DNA of 64,000 nt from Micromonospora chokoriensis (GTDB lineage Bacteria > Actinomycetota > Actinomycetes > Mycobacteriales > Micromonosporaceae), in contig NZ_JOAN01000009.1 in NCBI RefSeq assembly GCF_000718555.1, positions 62,001 to 126,000 of the forward strand. The letters are read 5' to 3'. The notes below the pieces were generated by a model, which worked only from the letters and a program-made list of their open reading frames with translations, was not told the DNA's origin and searched no databases. Each line of letters begins with the position of its first letter. Within the stretch, counting starts at the first letter, position 1. Made by a program: the position numbers and the translations under genes. Shown here piece after piece: positions 58,902 through 64,000 of the stretch.

Positions 58902-59348
58902 ATGATCCTCGTGGAACGCAGTGCGCACGTGGCGGCGCCAATTGAAGTGGTCTGGGATGTCGTGCAGCGGGCCGAGCAGTTGCCGGCCTGGCTGGCCGGG
59001 GTCCGCGCGGCCGAAGTGCTCTCGGGAGAGGGCTTCGGGCGGCGACAACTTGTCCAGGCGGGGCGCGGCTCGGCGCATGAGGCCGAGGTGATCGCCTACC
59101 AGGAGCCGACACTGATCGGCTGGCGGGAACGGGCCAAGGGCGCCGGATCTCGGGCGGAGGCACGCACCGAGATCTACGTCCAACTCACCGGAGACGAGGA
59201 GGAGGGCGGGACCATCGTGCGGCTCATCGTGGTCCGCTGGCCGGCCGGCCCGGTCAAGGCTGCCCTGCTGCGCCTCGGACTCCGTCGGGTCGGCGCCGAC
59301 CTGGAGGACTCGCTGGCCCGGCTCACCGACCTGGCCGCCGTCGGCTGA
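58902..59348 (+). CDS. SRPBCC-fold protein
   Basis: A 148-residue protein with the SRPBCC pattern: ILVERSAHVAAPIEVVWDVV, then the helix RAEQLPAWLAGV, strands and TLIGWRERAKGAGSRAEART, and a C-terminal helix ALLRLGLRRVGADLEDSLAR. It probably binds a hydrophobic ligand. ATG at 58902 is preceded by GGAGGAAAG. It is divergent from the beta-glucosidase operon and followed by a strong terminator. Confidence 0.8.
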   Translation: MILVERSAHVAAPIEVVWDVVQRAEQLPAWLAGVRAAEVLSGEGFGRRQLVQAGRGSAHEAEVIAYQEPTLIGWRERAKGAGSRAEARTEIYVQLTGDEEEGGTIVRLIVVRWPAGPVKAALLRLGLRRVGADLEDSLARLTDLAAVG

Positions 59349-59380
59349 CGAGCGCTCATCCTCCCGGCGTCACCCGCGAC

Positions 59381-59422
59381 GGCGGTGGTCCGGATCCCCG
59401 CCAGGGCCCCCGGACCACCGCC
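59381..59422 (+). terminator. Hairpin terminator of the SRPBCC gene
   Basis: A 13-bp perfect inverted repeat (GGCGGTGGTCCGG ... CCGGACCACCGCC) with a 16-base loop, 33 bases after the stop. Confidence 0.78.
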
Positions 59423-59438
59423 GCTCCGTACGTACAAA

Positions 59439-59470
59439 GCAGGGCCCGGCGCGGGTGCGCCGGGCCCTGC
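59439..59470 (-). terminator. Hairpin terminator of aceE
   Basis: A perfect 14-bp inverted repeat (arm GCAGGGCCCGGCGC, loop GGGT), 15 bases beyond the aceE stop on the minus strand. It lies back to back with the SRPBCC gene terminator. Confidence 0.87.
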
Positions 59471-59484
59471 TCAGTGGTGCGGGA

Positions 59485-62223
59485 CTAGCTGTCGCCGCCG
59501 GTCTCGCCGACCGGGGCGGCGTTGACGTCGTCGATCGCGTACTTCTTGGCGGCCTCGGCCGGCACAGTGACCGCAATCGCGCCGCTGCGGGCGAGCTGCC
59601 GCAGCGTGGCCACCACGATCGACTCCGCGTCGACGTGGAAGTGCCGGCGCAGCGCGTGCCGAGTGTCCGACATGCCGAAGCCGTCGGTGCCGAGCGACGT
59701 GTAGTCACCGGGCACCCAGCGGGCGATCAGATCCGGCACCGCACGCATCCAGTCGCTGACCGCGACCTTCGGCCCGTCCGCGTCGGCCAGCTTCTGCTGG
59801 ATGTACGGAACCTTCGCCTCGGCACCCGGGTTGAGCAGGTTGTACTCCTCGGTCTCCACCGCGTCGCGGCGCAGCTCGGTCCAGGAGGTCACCGACCAGA
59901 CGTCGGCGGCCACCCCCCAGTCCTGGGCGAGCAGCTGCTGGGCCTTGAGCGCCCACTGCATCCCGGTGCCGGAGGCGAGCAGGTTGGCCTTCGGACCGTC
60001 GACCTGCGGTGCCGGCGCGAAGCGGTAGATGCCCTTGAGCAGGCCCTCCACGTCCACGTCGGCCGGCTCGGCCGGCTGCAGCGTCGGCTCGTTGTAGACC
60101 GTCAGGTAGTAGAAGACGTTCTCCTGCGCGTCCCCGTACATCCGGTGCAGACCCTGCTCCATGATGTGCGCGATCTCGTAGGAGAACGCCGGGTCGTACG
60201 CGACCACCGCCGGGTTGGTGGCGGCGATCAGCAGCGAGTGTCCGTCCTCGTGCTGGAGGCCCTCACCGTTGAGCGTGGTCCGACCCGCGGTGGCGCCGAG
60301 CAGGAAGCCCCGGGCCATCTGGTCGGCCGCGGCCCACAGCCCGTCGGCGGTCCGCTGGAACCCGAACATCGAGTAGAAGATGTACATCGGGATCATCGGC
60401 TCGTCGTGCGTGGCGTACGCCGAGCCGGCCGCCGTGAACGAGGCCACCGAACCGGCCTCGTTGATCCCCTCGTGCAGGATCTGCCCGGTGGTCGACTCCT
60501 TGTACGACAGGAACAGCTCCCGGTCGACCGAGGTGTAGCGCTGGCCGTGCGGCGAGTAGATCTTCGCGGTCGGGAAGATCGAGTCGAGACCGAAGGTGCG
60601 GGCCTCGTCCGGGATGATCGGCACCCAGCGCTTGCCGAACTCCTTGTCCTTCATGATGTCCTTGAGCAGGCGGACGAAGGCCTGCGTGGTGGCCACCTTC
60701 TGCTTGCCCGAGCCGCGCTTGATGTCGGCGAAACGCTCCGGGCCGGGGATGGCCAGCCGCTTCGTGCTGGTCCGCCGGGACGGCAGGTATCCACCGAGCT
60801 GCTCGCGCCGCTCCTTGAGGTACGCCAGCTCCTCGGACTTCTCGCCCGGGTGGGCGTACGGCGGCAGGTAGGGGTTCTCCTCCAGCGCCGAGTCCGGGAT
60901 GTCCAGGTAGAGCCGGTCGCGGAAGGTCTTCAGGTCATCCAGCGTCAGCTTCTTCATCTGGTGGGTCGCGTTGCGGCCCTCGAAGTGCGAGCCGAGCGTC
61001 CAGCCCTTGATCGTCTTCGCCAGGATGACGGTGGGCTGACCGGTGTGCTCGGTGGCAGCCTTGTAGGCCGCGTAGAGCTTGCGGTAGTCGTGCCCACCCC
61101 GCTTGAGGTTCCAGATCTCGTCGTCGCTGAGCGGCTCGACCATCTTGCGGGTCCGTGCGTCACGGCCGAAGAAGTGCTCCCGCACGTACGCGCCCGACTC
61201 CGCCTTGTAGGTCTGGTAGTCGCCGTCGGTCGTCGTGTTCATGAGGTTGACCAGCGCGCCGTCGGTGTCCGCGGCGAGCAACGGGTCCCACTCACGGCCC
61301 CAGACGACCTTGATCACGTTCCAGCCGGCACCCCGGAAGTACGCCTCCAGCTCCTGCATGACCTTGCCGTTGCCCCGGACCGGGCCGTCCAGCCGCTGCA
61401 GGTTGCAGTTGATCACGAAGGTGAGGTTGTCCAGCTCCTCGCGGGCGGCGACGCCGATGGCGCCGAGCGTCTCCGGCTCGTCCATCTCGCCGTCACCGAG
61501 GAACGCCCAGACGTGCTGCTGCGAGGTGTCCTTGATGCCGCGGTGCTGCAGGTACCGGTTGAACCGGGCCTGGTAGATCGCGTTCAGACCGCCGAGGCCC
61601 ATCGAGACGGTGGGGAACTCCCAGAAGTCCTGCATCAGCCGAGGGTGCGGGTACGAGGGCAGCCCGCCGCCGGGGTGCGACAGCTCCTGTCGGAACCCGT
61701 CGAGCTGGTGCTCGCTGAGCCGCCCCTCCAGGAACGCCCGCGCGTACATGCCGGGGGAGGCGTGACCCTGGTAGAAGATCTGGTCGCCACCGCCCGGGTG
61801 GTTCTTGCCCCGGAAGAAGTGGTTGAAGCCCACCTCGTAGAGCGACGCCGAGCTGGCGAACGTGGAGATGTGACCGCCGACGCCGATCTCCGGACGCTGC
61901 GCCCGGTGCACCAGCATGGCGGCGTTCCACCGGACGTACGCCCGGATCCGCCGCTCGACGTGCTCGTCACCCGGGAACCAAGGTTCGCGCTCGGACGGGA
62001 TGGTGTTGATGTAATCGGTGGTGGTCAGGGGCGGAACCCCGACCTGGCGCTCACGGGCCCGCTCCAGCAGGCGCAGCATGACGTAGCGGGCGCGTTTGGC
62101 GCCGCGTTCGTCGATGACACCGTCAAGCGACTCGACCCATTCGCTTGTCTCTTCAGGGTCGATGTCCGGAAGCTGGCTCGGTAGGCCGTCGCTGATCACC
62201 GGGCGCTTGCGTTCCGTAGCCAC
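59485..62223 (-). CDS. aceE: Pyruvate dehydrogenase E1 component, homodimeric type
   Basis: A 912-residue thiamine-diphosphate enzyme that decarboxylates pyruvate and passes the acetyl unit to the E2 lipoyl domain. The ThDP/Mg motif is [16 protein letters not shown] (GDG) continuing to [16 protein letters not shown] (near 260-280). [20 protein letters not shown] and [13 protein letters not shown] are conserved, and the transketolase-like second domain follows. Length and order match the E. coli/actinobacterial AceE type, not the alpha/beta heterotetramer. It stands alone, with no E2 gene next to it, as in Streptomyces. Confidence 0.97.
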   Translation of the reverse strand: MATERKRPVISDGLPSQLPDIDPEETSEWVESLDGVIDERGAKRARYVMLRLLERARERQVGVPPLTTTDYINTIPSEREPWFPGDEHVERRIRAYVRWNAAMLVHRAQRPEIGVGGHISTFASSASLYEVGFNHFFRGKNHPGGGDQIFYQGHASPGMYARAFLEGRLSEHQLDGFRQELSHPGGGLPSYPHPRLMQDFWEFPTVSMGLGGLNAIYQARFNRYLQHRGIKDTSQQHVWAFLGDGEMDEPETLGAIGVAAREELDNLTFVINCNLQRLDGPVRGNGKVMQELEAYFRGAGWNVIKVVWGREWDPLLAADTDGALVNLMNTTTDGDYQTYKAESGAYVREHFFGRDARTRKMVEPLSDDEIWNLKRGGHDYRKLYAAYKAATEHTGQPTVILAKTIKGWTLGSHFEGRNATHQMKKLTLDDLKTFRDRLYLDIPDSALEENPYLPPYAHPGEKSEELAYLKERREQLGGYLPSRRTSTKRLAIPGPERFADIKRGSGKQKVATTQAFVRLLKDIMKDKEFGKRWVPIIPDEARTFGLDSIFPTAKIYSPHGQRYTSVDRELFLSYKESTTGQILHEGINEAGSVASFTAAGSAYATHDEPMIPMYIFYSMFGFQRTADGLWAAADQMARGFLLGATAGRTTLNGEGLQHEDGHSLLIAATNPAVVAYDPAFSYEIAHIMEQGLHRMYGDAQENVFYYLTVYNEPTLQPAEPADVDVEGLLKGIYRFAPAPQVDGPKANLLASGTGMQWALKAQQLLAQDWGVAADVWSVTSWTELRRDAVETEEYNLLNPGAEAKVPYIQQKLADADGPKVAVSDWMRAVPDLIARWVPGDYTSLGTDGFGMSDTRHALRRHFHVDAESIVVATLRQLARSGAIAVTVPAEAAKKYAIDDVNAAPVGETGGDS

Positions 62224-62401
62224 AGGCGTTCCCTCGGTTGTGTGTGGGATAGGTCTCTAGCGCCATCCTGCCCCCTGGTGGCACCCGTCGTCACGTCTAG
62301 GTCCCCCCGACGCGATGCTGAACACAGGTACTCGCCGGTAACTTAGGGCGACGGCCGCGCGGACCCTGAGCTGTTTGACCGCCACTCCTACCGTCACAAC
62401 C

Positions 62402-62887
62402 ATGAACAGGGGCCATGTCGCGGTCGCCGCGAGCATGATCGTTATTGGGGTAGCGGGCCTGGTCATCGGCGGGGTCGCCCTCGCCTCGGGCGACCTGACG
62501 CTGGTGGGAGTGGTGGTCCTCGGCGCATTGGTGGTCGTGCTCGGGGCGGCCCTGCTGCGCTCGACGATCCGCGCGGCCCGGCTGACCGGCGGCTCCGGCC
62601 GTCGCCGCCGCCGTCCGGACTCGGACGGCGGCGGGTACACCGCCTACCCGGGGCCCGTCGGGGACGCCGGGAGCGGGCACCCCGGCCGCCAACGGGACGG
62701 CGACCACGACAACTCCGACGGTGCGGAACCGGTCGGCGGCAGCACCGGCGGCGACTCCGGTGGCGGCTGGTCCGGCTGGGGCTGGTCCAGCGGCGACTCC
62801 GGGGGAGGTTGGTCCGGTGGCGGCGGTGACTCCGGCGGTGGTTGGTCTGGTGGCGGCGACTCCGGTGGCGGTGGCGGCAGTTCCTGA
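62402..62887 (+). CDS. Two-helix membrane protein with Gly/Ser/Trp-rich repeat tail
   Basis: A 161-residue protein. Two membrane helices (VAVAASMIVIGVAGLVIGGV, LTLVGVVVLGALVVVLGAAL) are followed by a basic stretch RRRRRPDSDGGG and a tail of near-repeats GGDSGGGWSG, GDSGGGWSGGGG, GDSGGGWSGGG. The repeat DNA (62747-62880) is internally duplicated. Function unknown; the tail resembles low-complexity surface-exposed or elastic segments. The ATG at 62402 lacks a good ribosome binding site, so the transcript may be leaderless. It is divergent from aceE. Confidence 0.7.
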   Translation: MNRGHVAVAASMIVIGVAGLVIGGVALASGDLTLVGVVVLGALVVVLGAALLRSTIRAARLTGGSGRRRRRPDSDGGGYTAYPGPVGDAGSGHPGRQRDGDHDNSDGAEPVGGSTGGDSGGGWSGWGWSSGDSGGGWSGGGGDSGGGWSGGGDSGGGGGSS

Positions 62888-62891
62888 CCTC

Positions 62892-62931
62892 GCCCTGCGG
62901 CAGAATGCGATGCCCTGCGGCAGAATGCGAC
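62892..62931 (+). repeat. 20-bp tandem duplication before the YjbQ gene
   Basis: GCCCTGCGGCAGAATGCGA occurs twice in a row (62892-62910 and 62912-62930), each carrying an ATG. The second copy's ATG (62925) is in frame with the following gene. The duplication could place two alternative initiation contexts side by side. Confidence 0.8.
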
Positions 62932-62933
62932 GT

Positions 62934-63338
62934 ATGCGCAGCGACGTGATCACCGTCCAGACCGGGTCCCGGCCGACCGTCCGGGACATCACCGCGGAGG
63001 CCCAGCAGTTCGTCTCGACTGAGGGCGACGGCCTGCTGCACGTCTTCGTGCCGCACGCCACCGCCGGCCTGGCGATCATCGAGACCGGGTCGGGCTCCGA
63101 CGACGACCTGCTCAGCGCGCTGGCCGACCTGCTCCCCGCCGAGGACCGCTGGCGGCACCGACACGGCTCACCCGGCCACGGCCGTGACCACGTGCTGCCG
63201 GCGTTCATCCCGCCGTACGCCACCCTGCCGGTGCTCGGCGGCCAGCTGGCGCTCGGCACCTGGCAGTCGATCTGCCTCGTCGACACCAACGGCGACAACC
63301 CGACCCGCCAAGTCCGCTTCTCCTTCCTGCCCGGCTGA
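62934..63338 (+). CDS. YjbQ/UPF0047 family protein
   Basis: A 134-residue protein of the YjbQ family: TVQTGSRPTVRDITAEAQQF, the diagnostic LLHVFVPHATAGLAIIETGS, HGSPGHGRDHVLPAFIPPYA and QLALGTWQSICLVDTNGDNP. The His residues in PHAT, H-x-H and GHGRDH fit the family's metal site. Members have thiamine-phosphate synthase side activity in E. coli but their real role is unclear. Start ATG 62934 (MRSDVITVQ) or ATG 62925, inside the duplicated repeat. Confidence 0.88.
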   Translation: MRSDVITVQTGSRPTVRDITAEAQQFVSTEGDGLLHVFVPHATAGLAIIETGSGSDDDLLSALADLLPAEDRWRHRHGSPGHGRDHVLPAFIPPYATLPVLGGQLALGTWQSICLVDTNGDNPTRQVRFSFLPG

Positions 63339-63493
63339 CCCGCGTACCCGGCCCGGCTCGCGCTCGCCCCGGCCACTACATCCATGTTCTTGCGCGAGGC
63401 GGAGGGGTGCGATCGGTTCTGGCCGTCCGGTCGGTCTGCCCGGACCTGATCGATGAGCTGCGCGAACGGCCCGCTACGTACGATGTGGTCGTG

Positions 63494-63970
63494 ATGCGGC
63501 AGGTGGGTTCCGCAGTGGGCGGGCAGGTGGATCGGGCCGGGCTCGCCGTCGACGTGGTGCGCCGGATGGCGCACGTGACCGCTGCTCTGCGGCACCGGCA
63601 GGGGTCCGCGTTCACCGAGTTGGGCCTCACCCCGGCGGTGGCCCGGGCGCTGCACGAGTTGGACCCGGACCACCCGCTACCGGCCCGCGACCTCGCCGGT
63701 CAGCTGGGCTGCGACAGGTCGAACGTGACGGTGCTGGTCGACAAGCTGGAGCAGGCCGGGCTGGTCGAGCGCCGTACCGACCCGACGGACCGCCGACAGA
63801 AGACGCTGTTGGTGACCGAGGAGGGCCGCGTCGTACGGGCCCGGGTGGTCGAGGTGATGTCCGACTCCCGACTCCTGTCCGGTTTGAGTGACGAGGAGTT
63901 GAGCACCCTTCGTGACCTGGTGTGGAAGGTGTCCGACGGTGGTTGTCCGGAGCCCTGCGGGCCGGAGTGA
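63494..63970 (+). CDS. MarR-family transcriptional regulator
   Basis: A 158-residue winged-helix regulator: LAVDVVRRMAHVTAALRHRQ (dimerisation helix), FTELGLTPAVARALHELDPD, the recognition helix GQLGCDRSNVTVLVDKLEQA, and the wing LVERRTDPTDRRQKTLLVTE. Ligand and targets unknown. The start is ATG 63494 or GTG 63491; no ribosome binding site is seen, but TACGAT lies about 8 bases upstream, as in leaderless actinobacterial genes. Confidence 0.9.
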   Translation: MRQVGSAVGGQVDRAGLAVDVVRRMAHVTAALRHRQGSAFTELGLTPAVARALHELDPDHPLPARDLAGQLGCDRSNVTVLVDKLEQAGLVERRTDPTDRRQKTLLVTEEGRVVRARVVEVMSDSRLLSGLSDEELSTLRDLVWKVSDGGCPEPCGPE

Positions 63971-64000
63971 GCGCACCCCCGCTGGCCGTGTCCCACTGGG

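Noticed and set aside
59455..62184. A 909-codon open frame on the plus strand opposite aceE.
   Set aside because: It is the codon-position mirror of aceE in high-GC DNA; the translation is Arg/Val/Leu/Gly/His-rich with no domain, while the minus strand encodes a complete, motif-rich AceE.
62747..62880. Repetitive Gly/Ser-coding DNA as a CRISPR or minisatellite.
   Set aside because: The repeats are in frame and encode a regular protein tail, so they are coding repeats.
1..64000. tRNA, rRNA, integrase, transposase or prophage genes.
   Set aside because: I looked for tRNA-like cloverleaf ends, rRNA segments and recombinase motifs and saw none; the tail-fibre-like pair at 4208-5514 has no phage neighbours.

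Overview
The window is very GC-rich (about 70% or more) actinobacterial chromosome. Gene content and order point to the Micromonosporaceae (Micromonospora or Salinispora type): GTG and TTG starts are common, third codon positions are GC-saturated, 4-base ATGA/GTGA overlaps are frequent, and there is a fasR-fabD-fabH-acpP-fabF cluster, a DUF3145 gene, a homodimeric-type aceE, HelR, DesK/LuxR two-component pairs and a c-di-AMP riboswitch in front of a secreted cell-wall protein. I see no rRNA, tRNA, CRISPR array, transposase or integrase. It reads as core chromosome with small accessory patches.

Layout. 1-10.4 kb: end of an ECF sigma factor gene, an acetyltransferase, a large secreted subtilase-fold protease, a split Ig-like/glycosidase gene pair, a calcium-repeat protein, a PH-like membrane protein coupled to an alditol oxidase, an intramembrane site-2 protease and an alpha/beta hydrolase. 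10.6-15 kb: ABC exporter plus DesK/LuxR two-component system, then an L,D-transpeptidase. 15.2-19.7 kb: an electron-transfer cluster (heme-b-like membrane protein, NuoF-ferredoxin fusion, thioredoxin-like lipoprotein, CcdA). 19.7-29.9 kb: serS, a MerR/sliding-clamp fusion, two oxidoreductases, a giant LuxR (LAL) regulator, a DsbA-like protein with a peroxiredoxin, and a BON protein. 30-36.5 kb: a gene-poor stretch with hairpins and a LacI-type box, small membrane proteins, a STAS anti-sigma antagonist, SurE coupled to a PfkB kinase behind a 16-bp palindrome, and the riboswitch-controlled cell-wall protein. 36.5-44.9 kb: metal exporter, HelR, hydrolase, carbonic anhydrase, DUF3145 and a GH3 lipoprotein. 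44.9-49.7 kb: the type II fatty-acid synthase operon with its PucR-type regulator. 49.7-54.5 kb: second two-component system, pyrE, a predicted membrane-anchored secreted protein and a CopC protein. 54.6-64 kb: gltX, a beta-glucosidase/MFS pair behind a LacI-type operator, aceE, a YjbQ protein and a MarR regulator.

How the genes connect. aceE and the fab operon supply acetyl-CoA and turn it into acyl chains; fasR sits directly upstream of fabD. The sugar-uptake pair (MFS plus GH1) and the GH3 lipoprotein handle oligosaccharides. Several small modules deal with redox and envelope homeostasis. The best candidates for something under-described are the NuoF-ferredoxin/heme-b/TlpA/CcdA cluster, the MerR-beta-clamp fusion, the PfkB-SurE operon with a 7-codon overlapping leader ORF, and two copies of a dispersed palindromic repeat 25 kb apart.
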